Assembly (NCBI GenBank): GCA_000597885.1
Contig: CP004371.1
Span: 1,814,501-1,878,500, forward strand
DNA length: 64,000 nt
Reading direction: 5' to 3'
Source: Flammeovirgaceae bacterium 311
GTDB taxonomy: Bacteria > Bacteroidota > Bacteroidia > Cytophagales > Cyclobacteriaceae
The position numbers and the translations under genes were made by a program. This document shows, in pieces, positions 26,960-34,562 of this stretch. The stretch's first letter is position 1, and each line of letters opens with the position of its first letter. Below the pieces are notes generated by a model. That model saw only the letters and a program-made list of their open reading frames with translations. It was not told the origin of the DNA and searched no databases.

Positions 26960-27145
26960 TTAGTAATGTTGTATAAAGAGCTGCTCGCTGACGATACCTG
27001 CAGAATAAATCAGGTGGACATAATAGAGTCCGTTTGGAAGGTGCTTAGAGTAAGTTTCGCTAGTAAGTCGGGCTACCAGAACTGTCCTATGCCGTAGCAG
27101 ACGTACTTGGAGAGTTTCTGTAGTTGTAACCGGCTGTGTTTTCAT
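26960..27145 (-). pseudogene. Remnant of a T9SS cargo gene (C-terminal sorting domain only)
   Basis: This short frame ends in LPNGLYYVHLIYSAGIVSEQ followed by LFIQHY, which has the shape of a type A T9SS C-terminal sorting domain: the L-P-x-G-x-Y-x-V core, a turn, then a strand ending near the stop. The same frame meets a stop one codon upstream of its ATG, and neither of the other two minus-strand frames continues a plausible cargo protein, so the enzyme or adhesin part seems lost. An intact terminator follows. This is recognition by pattern; a very short independent gene cannot be excluded. Confidence 0.55.
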
Positions 27146-27219
27146 TGGCTATAGCCCCAGCTGTATAAACCTATGTTAATGTTAACAGGTCCGTAGCTAC
27201 AGCTGCACATTATAGAGTA

Positions 27220-27239
27220 CCCCGGATTAAAATCCGGGG
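27220..27239. repeat. REP-like palindrome
   Basis: CCCCGGATT and AATCCGGGG are perfect 9-base arms separated by AA. There is no T-run. It resembles palindromes of the RAYT/REP kind. Confidence 0.5.
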
Positions 27240-27305
27240 CTAATTATGGCTGCCTTAAAACATGCTGAATCGGAGACGAATGGAATTTGCTGCTCCTTCA
27301 CTTAG

Positions 27306-27335
27306 CCCAGGGTTTCAACCCTGGGTTCGTACGAA
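27306..27335. repeat. REP-like palindrome pair
   Basis: CCCAGGGTT and AACCCTGGG are perfect arms around TC (27306-27325), followed at once by a second palindrome TTCGTACGAA (27326-27335). They lie 21 bases after the xerD stop. The T-tract is on the wrong side for an xerD terminator. Confidence 0.5.
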
Positions 27336-27355
27336 AAAAATTCAACCATCCTCCC

Positions 27356-28249
27356 CTAGCTCCGCGGATGGTAATCCTGAATTACCTGCTTGAGGTAATC
27401 CCGATCCAGGTGAGTGTAGATTTCGGTAGTAGTGATGCTCTCGTGGCCCAGCATTTCCTGCACGGCACGCAGGTCTGCGCCGCCTTCTATCAGGTGGGTG
27501 GCAAAAGAGTGGCGGAAGGTGTGCGGACTAATACTTTTCTTCAGGCCTATATCTTCTGCCAGCTGTTTGATAAAGTTAAATACTGTGATGCGGCTGATCT
27601 TGCCGCCCCTGCGGTTCAGGAACACAAAAGGCTCTGCTCCTTTTTGTACGTTGAGGTGAACACGCACCCGCTCCAGGTAGAGGCGCAGGTGCTTGAGGGC
27701 ATCGCGGCCAACAGGCACCAGCCGTTCCTTGTTGCCCTTGCCGATGATGCGCAGAAAGCCCAAGTCGAAATAAACATGGGCCATTTTAAGATCGGTAAGC
27801 TCACTTACACGCAGGCCGCTGCTGTAGAGCACCTCCAGCATGGCCCGGTTACGCTGCCCCTCGGGTGTGCTCATGTCAATGGCCGAGAGCAGCTGGTCAA
27901 TCTCCAGTACGCTTAGCGTATCGGGTAGCTTACGCCCCAGCTTGGGTCCCTCCAGGGTGGCGGTGGGATCGTGGGTGATTACATCTTCCAGCATCAGGAA
28001 TTTGTAAAAAGATTTGATACCGGAAAGCAGCCGTGCCTGTGAGTGGGGCGTCATGCCCATGCTGTTTACCCACTCCAGGAAATTCTGCAGGTGTACCTCA
28101 TCAACAGACTGGGGCGTGTGTGCCTCACTGTATTGCACCAGCTTGCTGATGTCGTTCAGGTAAGCCTGTACCGTATTTTTAGAAAGTGAGCGCTCCAGCT
28201 TCAGATACCCCTCAAACTGCCGCACAAATGGTTGCCATTGAGCTGTCAT
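27356..28249 (-). CDS. xerD: Site-specific tyrosine recombinase XerD
   Basis: This 297-residue protein has an N-terminal SAM-like core-binding domain (residues about 5-90: FEGYLKLERSLSKNTVQAYLND) and a catalytic domain with all conserved residues: Arg in SSGLRVSEL, HTFRHSFATHL, LGHESITTTEIYTHLD with the nucleophilic Tyr at about residue 279. Length and the start fit XerD better than XerC. It resolves chromosome dimers at dif together with XerC and FtsK (the latter encoded at 22.5 kb). It is divergent from aroQ, with a TATTTTTG box at 28262-28255 only 6 bases from the ATG. Confidence 0.9.
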   Translation of the reverse strand: MTAQWQPFVRQFEGYLKLERSLSKNTVQAYLNDISKLVQYSEAHTPQSVDEVHLQNFLEWVNSMGMTPHSQARLLSGIKSFYKFLMLEDVITHDPTATLEGPKLGRKLPDTLSVLEIDQLLSAIDMSTPEGQRNRAMLEVLYSSGLRVSELTDLKMAHVYFDLGFLRIIGKGNKERLVPVGRDALKHLRLYLERVRVHLNVQKGAEPFVFLNRRGGKISRITVFNFIKQLAEDIGLKKSISPHTFRHSFATHLIEGGADLRAVQEMLGHESITTTEIYTHLDRDYLKQVIQDYHPRS

Positions 28250-28303
28250 ATGGACAAAAATACAATAAAAGAATCCGCTTCCTGCTGATTTAGGGGGATA
28301 GAA

Positions 28304-28334
28304 TTTTGCAATGGACCCAGATATTGTAAATTTG
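28304..28334 (+). promoter_or_regulatory. Bacteroidota-type promoter of aroQ
   Basis: TTTTG (28304-28308) lies 18 bases before TAAATTTG (28327-28334), both matching the -33/-7 consensus. The ATG of aroQ is only 8 bases after the box, so the mRNA would have little or no leader. Confidence 0.65.
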
Positions 28335-28341
28335 ACCTGCC

Positions 28342-28770
28342 ATGAACATCCATATCCTGAACGGCCCTAACCTGAACCTGCTGGGAAAGCGGGAGCCGCA
28401 TATTTACGGATCTCTCACTTTTGAGGATTACCTGCAACAACTCCAGGAGCAGTTTAGCACCCACACCCTGCATTACTTCCAGTCGAACCACGAGGGGGCG
28501 CTGCTCGATAAACTGCATGAGTGGGGCTTTGGCTCAGATGGCATCATCTTCAACGCTGGCGGCTACACCCACACCTCTGTTGCCCTGTCCGATGCGGTGA
28601 GCGGGATCAAGGCACCGGTTGTAGAAGTGCACATCAGCCGGGTGCATGCCCGGGAGGCTTTCAGGCACCACAGCTACCTAAGCCCTGTTTGTGCAGGCAC
28701 CATTACCGGTCTGGGGCTTAGCGGTTATGCCCTGGCCATACAATACCTTCTGGATTACCACAAGCGATGA
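28342..28770 (+). CDS. aroQ: 3-dehydroquinate dehydratase, type II
   Basis: This 142-residue protein begins MNIHILNGPNLNLLGKREPH, the hallmark N terminus of type II dehydroquinases, with the catalytic Tyr in IYGS, FNAGGYTHTSVALSDAV, VEVHISRVHAREAFRHHSY and a C-terminal GLGLSGYALAIQYL. It catalyses the third step of the shikimate pathway. The next gene overlaps its end by 4 bases. It is divergent from xerD. Confidence 0.95.
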   Translation: MNIHILNGPNLNLLGKREPHIYGSLTFEDYLQQLQEQFSTHTLHYFQSNHEGALLDKLHEWGFGSDGIIFNAGGYTHTSVALSDAVSGIKAPVVEVHISRVHAREAFRHHSYLSPVCAGTITGLGLSGYALAIQYLLDYHKR

Positions 28771-29834
28771 TCTCCTTTTACCCCGGACCCTCAAAAGTAT
28801 GGGATAGCCTGCCCCACTACATGCAGGAAGCCTGGGAATCAGGCATCCTGAGCAGCAATCACCGCAGCCCCCGCTTTGCTCAGCTCTGGCAGGGGCTGGT
28901 CGATACCCTGCACCAAAAACTGGAGATACCCGAGAGCTACAGCATTTTGCCAGCCTCTTCTGCTACGGAATGCTGGGAAATTATTGCTCAGTCGCTGCTG
29001 GGACCCGATGGCAACAGCCTGCACCTCTACAATGGTGCATTCGGAGAAAAATGGCAGGAATATACCCATCGGTTAACGAGCGCAGCTACAAGACTAACTT
29101 TTCAGCCCAACGAGCTGCCCGACCTGGCCTCGCTGCAGACGGAGGGCTACCAGCTGCTGGCGCTCACCCACAACGAAACCTCCAACGGCACGGCCCTGCC
29201 CGACAGCTTTATGCACCAGCTCCGCATGCAGCACCCGGCACCGCTCATTGCAGCAGATGCCACCTCCAGCATGGGGGGTATAGCCCTACCCTGGGGCGCT
29301 GCCGATGTCTGGTTTGCTTCTGTACAAAAATGTTTTGGTTTACCGGCAGGCCTGGCGATCATGGTGTGCTCTCCCCGAGCCGTAGCGGCGGCAGAGAGGC
29401 TGGGAGAACGGGAGCATTATAACAGTATGCTGTTTATGCTGGAGAATGCCCGCAAGCACCAGACCACCCATACCCCCAATGTGCTGAACCTGTACCTGCT
29501 ACAGCGCAGTCTAGCCGAAAGGCACACCCAGGCGGCTGTACATCGTGATCTGGTGGCACGCCAGCAGCAGTGGCTCGAGTTTCTGCGCCTGCAGGACCAT
29601 TTTGAGCCCCTCATCAACAACCCGGTGCTGCAATCCACCACGGTGCTGTGCATGCAGGGAGCACCTAATGATATTGCATCATTCAAAGCAGAGGCTATGG
29701 CGGAGGGTTTTTACATCGGCAACGGCTATGGCCCCTGGAAAAATAATACTTTCCGGATCGCAAACTTCCCGGCTATTACCACTGCTGAGATAGAGCAATT
29801 GCAGGGATTTTTTGAACGCTGGTTAACACGTTAA
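28767..29834 (+). CDS. Class V aminotransferase (phosphoserine aminotransferase-like)
   Basis: This 355-residue PLP enzyme begins ISFYPGPSKVWDSLPHYM and has LSSNHRSPRFAQLW, LPASSATECWEII, ADATSSMGGIALPW and the PLP-lysine segment WFASVQKCFGLPAGLAIM. The layout matches SerC-like class V aminotransferases, which make phosphoserine from phosphohydroxypyruvate; SerC usually runs near 360 residues, so length fits. No serA is next to it and the start is coupled to aroQ by a 4-base overlap, so a role in serine synthesis is probable but not certain. Confidence 0.8.
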   Translation: MISFYPGPSKVWDSLPHYMQEAWESGILSSNHRSPRFAQLWQGLVDTLHQKLEIPESYSILPASSATECWEIIAQSLLGPDGNSLHLYNGAFGEKWQEYTHRLTSAATRLTFQPNELPDLASLQTEGYQLLALTHNETSNGTALPDSFMHQLRMQHPAPLIAADATSSMGGIALPWGAADVWFASVQKCFGLPAGLAIMVCSPRAVAAAERLGEREHYNSMLFMLENARKHQTTHTPNVLNLYLLQRSLAERHTQAAVHRDLVARQQQWLEFLRLQDHFEPLINNPVLQSTTVLCMQGAPNDIASFKAEAMAEGFYIGNGYGPWKNNTFRIANFPAITTAEIEQLQGFFERWLTR

Positions 29835-29852
29835 AAATTCTGCCAAATATTA

Positions 29853-29881
29853 TTTGGCGCCCCTTCTTTTCCCTAGCTTTG
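29853..29881 (+). promoter_or_regulatory. Bacteroidota-type promoter of marC
   Basis: TTTG (29853-29856) is followed 17 bases later by TAGCTTTG (29874-29881). The ATG at 29886 begins 5 bases after the box, where transcription itself would be expected to start, suggesting a leaderless message. Confidence 0.6.
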
Positions 29882-29885
29882 CGGC

Positions 29886-30476
29886 ATGTTTAATTTCAAG
29901 GAAATCTTTTCTGTATCCCTGATCCTGTTCTCTATCATTGATATAGTAGGATCAGTTCCCGTTATCATAGATCTGCGTAAAAAGGTAGGTCATATCCAGT
30001 CAGAAAAAGCCACCATTGTGGCAGGCATCATCATGATCCTTTTTCTGTTTCTGGGCGAATCCATTCTGAAGCTTTTTGGCCTGGATGTTCAATCCTTTGC
30101 CCTGGCGGGTGCCCTTATCATTTTCCTGATCGGCATGGAAATGATCCTGAATGTGCAGCTGTTCAAAGCCGATGTAGCCGATAGCTCCAGCTCCTCCATC
30201 GTTCCCCTGGCTTTTCCCCTTATTGCAGGTGCAGGCACCATGACCACCCTGGTGTCGCTGCGCTCGGAGTATGAGCTGTATAATATTCTTATAGGCATCG
30301 TGATCAATCTGGCCTTTGTGTATCTGGTACTGAAAACCAGTGGCTGGCTGGAGCGCAAACTGGGCGCAGCCGGCTTTAACATCATCCGTAAAGTTTTTGG
30401 CATCATCCTTTTGGCCATTGCCATGAAAATCATCAAAAGTAACCTTGTTTCCTGGGGTGTAATAGACGTATCGTAA
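29886..30476 (+). CDS. MarC family integral membrane protein
   Basis: This 196-residue inner membrane protein has six hydrophobic segments. It has family features DIVGSVPVIIDLR near the N terminus, LAGALIIFLIGMEMIL in the middle and PLAFPLIAGAGTMTTLVSL, the conserved loop. MarC proteins are widespread; the old link to multiple antibiotic resistance is not supported and the transported substrate is unknown. The stop shares a base with the rnhA start, indicating co-translation. Confidence 0.88.
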   Translation: MFNFKEIFSVSLILFSIIDIVGSVPVIIDLRKKVGHIQSEKATIVAGIIMILFLFLGESILKLFGLDVQSFALAGALIIFLIGMEMILNVQLFKADVADSSSSSIVPLAFPLIAGAGTMTTLVSLRSEYELYNILIGIVINLAFVYLVLKTSGWLERKLGAAGFNIIRKVFGIILLAIAMKIIKSNLVSWGVIDVS

Positions 30477-30931
30477 TGCAGGTAGTGATGTATACAGATG
30501 GAGCCGCAAAAGGAAATCCAGGGCCCGGCGGCTACGGAACAGTACTTATCTTCGGCCCCTACAGAAAAGAACTAAGCGAAGGTTACCGCCTCACCACCAA
30601 CAACCGCATGGAGCTGCTGGCGGTAATCAAGGGGCTGGAGGCCATGAAGAAACAAGGGCTGAACATCCTGATCTACTCAGACAGCAAATATGTGGTTGAT
30701 TCCGTTACCAAGGGCTGGATCTGGAACTGGATGAAAACCAGCTTCAAGGGAAAGAAAAACGAAGACCTCTGGCGCCGCTACATCACAGCTGCCAAACCGC
30801 ACCAGGTAAAATTTCAGTGGGTAAAAGGCCATGCCGGCAATCCGGAAAACGAGCGCTGCGACCAGCTGGCCGTTATTGCCAGCCAGACACCACCCCTGCT
30901 CATCGATGATGGATATGAGGCAGGGAATTAA
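30476..30931 (+). CDS. rnhA: Ribonuclease HI
   Basis: This 151-residue protein has the RNase H fold and the catalytic carboxylates in order: MYTDGAAKGNPGPGGYG (Asp), NNRMELLAVIKGLEAM (Glu), IYSDSKYVVDSVTKGW (Asp) and NERCDQLA (Asp). VKGHAGNPENE supplies the conserved His loop. It removes RNA from RNA-DNA hybrids such as Okazaki primers and R-loops. It follows marC with a one-base overlap. Confidence 0.95.
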   Translation: MQVVMYTDGAAKGNPGPGGYGTVLIFGPYRKELSEGYRLTTNNRMELLAVIKGLEAMKKQGLNILIYSDSKYVVDSVTKGWIWNWMKTSFKGKKNEDLWRRYITAAKPHQVKFQWVKGHAGNPENERCDQLAVIASQTPPLLIDDGYEAGN

Positions 30932-31040
30932 TAACCTTTAATTCTCCATTACGATATACTGTAGTACATACCTGCGCTGATAAATGCGTTAAACCATTTA
31001 GCAGCTGGCGGGTTAACTCTTAAACCTAATTTTTTCGACA

Positions 31041-31421
31041 ATGACACCAGGAGAAGATCTAGTACACCTGCAAAATATAGCTCAAAATATCCTTGAAATC
31101 GAAGGCTACCTGCAAGAGGTAGATGATTATGATAATTTCACGACCGATGAGGCGGACCGAGCTATGATTTACGACCTGCTGGGCCAGATTGGCGTAGCAG
31201 CCTCCTTACTTTCCGATGATTTTAAAAATCAGTATGAAGAGATTGATTTTCGGGTACTGGAGAGCTTGAGAAATGCTGCCTACAATGAGGAAATGGAAAT
31301 CTACCATCACCCGGTATGGCACATCATCAGCAAAGACCTGCCCTACATCCGCGAAAAGATCTTTGATGTTAAAACCAAATTAGAGGAACAGATGGATATT
31401 GAAGGTGGTAACACCATATAG
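31041..31421 (+). CDS. Degenerate HepT-like helical protein without a visible MNT partner
   Basis: This 126-residue all-helical acidic protein has an overall pattern recalling HepT/DUF86 proteins: an N-terminal pair of long helices, then VLESLRNAAYNEEMEIYHHP and VWHIISKDLPYIREKI, the typical C-terminal vW-ii-dlp helix. In active HepT toxins the R-x4-6-H-x-Y motif cleaves RNA or accepts AMP; here the position after RNAAY is Asn instead of His. No nucleotidyltransferase antitoxin gene is next to it. Probably a domesticated relative; the assignment is tentative. Confidence 0.5.
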   Translation: MTPGEDLVHLQNIAQNILEIEGYLQEVDDYDNFTTDEADRAMIYDLLGQIGVAASLLSDDFKNQYEEIDFRVLESLRNAAYNEEMEIYHHPVWHIISKDLPYIREKIFDVKTKLEEQMDIEGGNTI

Positions 31422-31440
31422 TATGTACCTCATACATTTG

Positions 31441-31473
31441 AAAGGCAGCTTTACAGGCTGCCTTTCTTTTTTG
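31441..31473 (+). terminator. Terminator after the HepT-like gene
   Basis: A stem AAAGGCAGC/GCTGCCTTT (31441-31465) is followed by CTTTTTTG. It ends 17 bases before the next start codon. Confidence 0.8.
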
Positions 31474-31489
31474 CTATTTTGCGGGCACA

Positions 31490-32197
31490 ATGGGAAATAG
31501 CTGGTTTCAGTTTAAACAGTTCCGGGTGGAGCAGGCGCATGCTCCCCTTAAGGTAGGAACCGATGCATGCATTTTAGGCGCATGGTCCCATCACGATGCT
31601 CCCCTCAGCATTTTAGACATTGGCACCGGAACCGGCCTGCTCGCACTGATGCTTGCCCAGCGCTACCAGGCTCCCATAGATGCACTGGAGCCAGACGTTA
31701 CAGCAGCTATGCAGGCCGCCGAGAATTTCAGCAACAGCTCGTGGAATGCCATTATTCAGCTGCACCGCCTCTCCCTGCAGGAGTTCTACCCTGGCCATCT
31801 CTATGATCTGATCGTATGTAATCCTCCTTTTTACGCCGACCACCTGAAATCTGAAAACAAGAGCAGGAATATGGCACTGCACCAGGAAGCACTTAGCTTT
31901 GAGGCCCTGGCTGCCAACAGCAGCAGATTACTGTCAGAAGCTGGCAAGCTGTTTGTACTCCTGCCGCCACGGCAGGCACAGGAATTTGAGCTTCAGGCTG
32001 TGGAACAAGGGCTGCATGTACAGCAACGGCTGCTGGTCAGCGACAGGCCGCAGCTGCCGGTACATAGAACTGTCTTTAGCTTTGCGAAAACGTCGCCGCA
32101 GAAAGAACAGACCACCCATCTTACCATCAGAGACAGCAACGGAGATTATTCACAGAGATTCAGACAGCTGATGCAACAATACTACCTTATTTTTTAG
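31490..32197 (+). CDS. tRNA1(Val) (adenine(37)-N6)-methyltransferase family protein
   Basis: This 235-residue Rossmann methyltransferase begins WFQFKQFRVEQAHAPLKVGTDA, the characteristic YfiC/TrmN6 N terminus. It has the SAM loop ILDIGTGTGLLALMLAQR and the N6-adenine motif IVCNPPFYADHL near residue 112. It would methylate A37 of tRNA1(Val). A TATTTTG box follows the upstream terminator and lies 8 bases before the ATG. Its last 11 bases overlap, tail to tail, the end of the saccharopine dehydrogenase-like gene on the other strand. Confidence 0.88.
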   Translation: MGNSWFQFKQFRVEQAHAPLKVGTDACILGAWSHHDAPLSILDIGTGTGLLALMLAQRYQAPIDALEPDVTAAMQAAENFSNSSWNAIIQLHRLSLQEFYPGHLYDLIVCNPPFYADHLKSENKSRNMALHQEALSFEALAANSSRLLSEAGKLFVLLPPRQAQEFELQAVEQGLHVQQRLLVSDRPQLPVHRTVFSFAKTSPQKEQTTHLTIRDSNGDYSQRFRQLMQQYYLIF

Positions 32198-33542
32198 CCG
32201 CCGACACACTCACTTCTTTCTCGAGGAAAGTAACGCCGAGCTCACGCAGCTCTTCTAAAACAGGTTTATATAAATCAGGGGTTACAGGGGTGCAGACCCC
32301 TCTCCTCTCTATTTTTCCCTCTACCAGCAGCCTAACGGCAATGGCAAGCGGCCAGCCAACTGTTTTCGCCATGGCCGTATGCAGCTGATCATCGCCCAGG
32401 CTTACCAGCGACGCATACAGTCTTTTTTGTACATCCCCTTCTTCCCAGTCAAAAATATGCTGCATCACCACCATATCCTTATCCTCAGCCTGCAGCTTCC
32501 ATTTTTCTTCCAGCACTGCCTGGAGTACCTGTGCCGGGCTGGCATTGCTTAGGGGCACCGGCTCATCAGAAAACAGGCCCAGCCACTCCACTCTTTCAAA
32601 GATGCCGCTCTGCGGACTAAGCTCCATCATGCGGCAAAACTTCTCTTCTATTGATAAAGAAGGGTCGTAGGATAGAAAGGAATTTGTAAAATCACGCAGC
32701 GTCATCTTTTCCAGTCCTTCCATTTTAAAGCTGTCGTCCGTTAGCCCCAGCTGCACAAGAGTTGCCCAGGCATCACAGTACCCCCGTTTTCGCAGGGTAC
32801 CGCGCAGCATGGTCGGAATACTTTCTATACCATATACAGAGAGGTAACTTAGGGAATCCCGGTTAGGATAACCTTCGAAGGGAGCATATCCTTCTATTTC
32901 AATTTGCTCCAGCCGGCCAAACAGGCGGTGGTAGGGTATGTATTTGTATTCGCCATTGCGCAGGTACCGGGCTGTGGTGCCCTGCCCCGCCAGCACCACA
33001 TTACGGGGATTCCAGGTAAATTTATATCCCCAGGGGTTGGTATCCGATTCCGGGGCAATAAGGCCGCCGGTGTAGGAACGGAATGCTTTCAGCTTTCCGC
33101 CTGCTGCTTTGATACGATCTATGGCTTCCATGGCAGTCATATGATCGATGCCCGGGTCCAGTCCGCACTCTTTGAGGATCAGGATACCAGCCGCCCGGGC
33201 CTGCTCATCCAGCGCCTTTATCTCGTCAGATACATAGGAGGCAGAAAGCATGTGCTTCTTATGGCGAATGCAGGATTTTGCCACCAGGGGGTGAAAAGCA
33301 GCCGGCACCATGCTCACCACCACATCGGCTCTGCTGATGTTGCCGTTTAGCTCTGCTTCATTGAAAATATCGAAGCTGATGGCCGTTACCTTCTCATTTG
33401 CGGCTCCCCTTTTTTGCTGTGCCAGCGCGGCATCGGCATCAGCTATGGTTAGGTGCAGGTCTTTATCCTGTATGTATTTTTTCAGATAATCAAGGAGCGC
33501 TGTGGCAGAGCGACCAGCGCCAATAACAAGAATATTTTTCAT
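32187..33542 (-). CDS. Saccharopine dehydrogenase-like oxidoreductase
   Basis: In this 451-residue protein, NAD(P)-binding Rossmann motif ILVIGAGRSATALLDYL opens the protein. VVSMVPAAFHPLVAKSCI, ECGLDPGIDHMTAMEAIDRI, and YTGGLIAPESDTNPWGYKF are conserved in saccharopine dehydrogenase (LYS9-type) and homospermidine/lysine dehydrogenase relatives. It probably acts in lysine breakdown or a related imino-acid reduction. It stands alone, convergent with the methyltransferase gene and divergent from cdd, so context does not help the choice. Confidence 0.82.
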   Translation of the reverse strand: MKNILVIGAGRSATALLDYLKKYIQDKDLHLTIADADAALAQQKRGAANEKVTAISFDIFNEAELNGNISRADVVVSMVPAAFHPLVAKSCIRHKKHMLSASYVSDEIKALDEQARAAGILILKECGLDPGIDHMTAMEAIDRIKAAGGKLKAFRSYTGGLIAPESDTNPWGYKFTWNPRNVVLAGQGTTARYLRNGEYKYIPYHRLFGRLEQIEIEGYAPFEGYPNRDSLSYLSVYGIESIPTMLRGTLRKRGYCDAWATLVQLGLTDDSFKMEGLEKMTLRDFTNSFLSYDPSLSIEEKFCRMMELSPQSGIFERVEWLGLFSDEPVPLSNASPAQVLQAVLEEKWKLQAEDKDMVVMQHIFDWEEGDVQKRLYASLVSLGDDQLHTAMAKTVGWPLAIAVRLLVEGKIERRGVCTPVTPDLYKPVLEELRELGVTFLEKEVSVSAAKK

Positions 33543-33660
33543 GGCTGCCGAAAAACGGTTAGTTGGTTCAAAGTAGCTAATTCGGGTATTTCTCTCAATG
33601 CTTTATTCTAAAAGTAGAAAGTACTATCTTGTTTACCCATTTCTAAAGCAAAAGGCTAAT

Positions 33661-34158
33661 ATGCCTAAAATAATTACAAATAAGCTGGAGTTTACCCTTT
33701 ATAACTCCCTCGAAGAACTCAACCAGCAGGACCGGGAACTGATGCTGATGGCCAGAAACGCCTGCAACACGGCTTATGCACCTTACTCCCATTTCAGTGT
33801 TGGGGCTGCCCTGCTCCTGGCCGATGGCCAGCTTGTTTCCGGTAGTAATCAGGAGAATGCCGCTTACCCCAGCGGCCTTTGTGCAGAACGGGTGGCCTTT
33901 TTTTCCTGTGCTGTACTGCATCCTGACAAACCTATCTTGAAAGTAGCCGTAACTGCCACCCAGGCAGGCAGCGGCATTTTCCAGACAGCCTCGCCCTGTG
34001 GCGGCTGCCGCCAGGTAATGCTGGAGTATGAGCATAAACAGCAGCAACCAATCGAGATACTGCTGCAGTGGGGTGAGCAGCAAATTATTAAGGCTGTTTC
34101 CATTGCCGATTTGCTGCCTTTTTCGTTCACCATGGAATCACTTTTTTCAAACAAATAA
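33661..34158 (+). CDS. cdd: Cytidine deaminase
   Basis: I start at MPKIITNKLEF (33661), giving 165 residues; the open frame reaches an ATG at 33598, but those 21 residues are unlike the family. Zn-site motifs are present: GLCAERVAFFSCAV (Cys and catalytic Glu) and SPCGGCRQVMLEY (two Cys), with AYAPYSHFSVGAALLLADG before them. It deaminates cytidine and deoxycytidine in pyrimidine salvage, complementary to the nucleoside phosphorylase at 15.6 kb. Confidence 0.92.
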   Translation: MPKIITNKLEFTLYNSLEELNQQDRELMLMARNACNTAYAPYSHFSVGAALLLADGQLVSGSNQENAAYPSGLCAERVAFFSCAVLHPDKPILKVAVTATQAGSGIFQTASPCGGCRQVMLEYEHKQQQPIEILLQWGEQQIIKAVSIADLLPFSFTMESLFSNK

Positions 34159-34562
34159 TTCTTCACTGTTTTTTCACGGGTGCCTTCCAGGCTGCTCGTC
34201 CTGCTTTTTATTCGCAGCAAGTCAACAGGCAAACAATTTTTATTCCTGCCATAGCAGCTAATCTTACATAAGGCTGCTAATCAAAAATCTAGATATTAAC
34301 CCCTTTTATTACAGCCCTTCCTGTAGCAGGAATTTATTCGCTAATATTATCAGAGAATTAAACACTTTCAGGATAAGCGGAAAAGCACTTAAGCTGAATG
34401 AAGACCTAAAACAAGGTTAATAAAATCAGGAAAAGGCTTTTACAATTGAGAGGCACCAGGTGTTTACCAGTCTTGTAATAGAATAAAATAAAGACAGCTA
34501 GAAAAAACCAGGGTAAGTGCTTTTAAAAACTTACTACACCTACCCTGAAATGGCCAGGCAGT
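34159..34562. other. Intergenic region upstream of the signalling island
   Basis: About 400 AT-rich bases lie between cdd and cheR. I see no RNA gene or credible ORF. The only structure is the interrupted inverted repeat at 34509-34547. Confidence 0.5.
34509..34547 (+). promoter_or_regulatory. Interrupted inverted repeat ahead of cheR
   Basis: CAGGGTA and TACCCTG form a 7-base stem, with an inner AAGT/ACTT pair. It ends 16 bases before the cheR ATG and could be a leader structure or protein site. No T-run follows. Confidence 0.3.

Noticed and set aside
28246-28518. 90-codon minus-strand frame over the aroQ start
   Set aside because: Overlaps the aroQ promoter and the certain aroQ N terminus; it is antisense noise.
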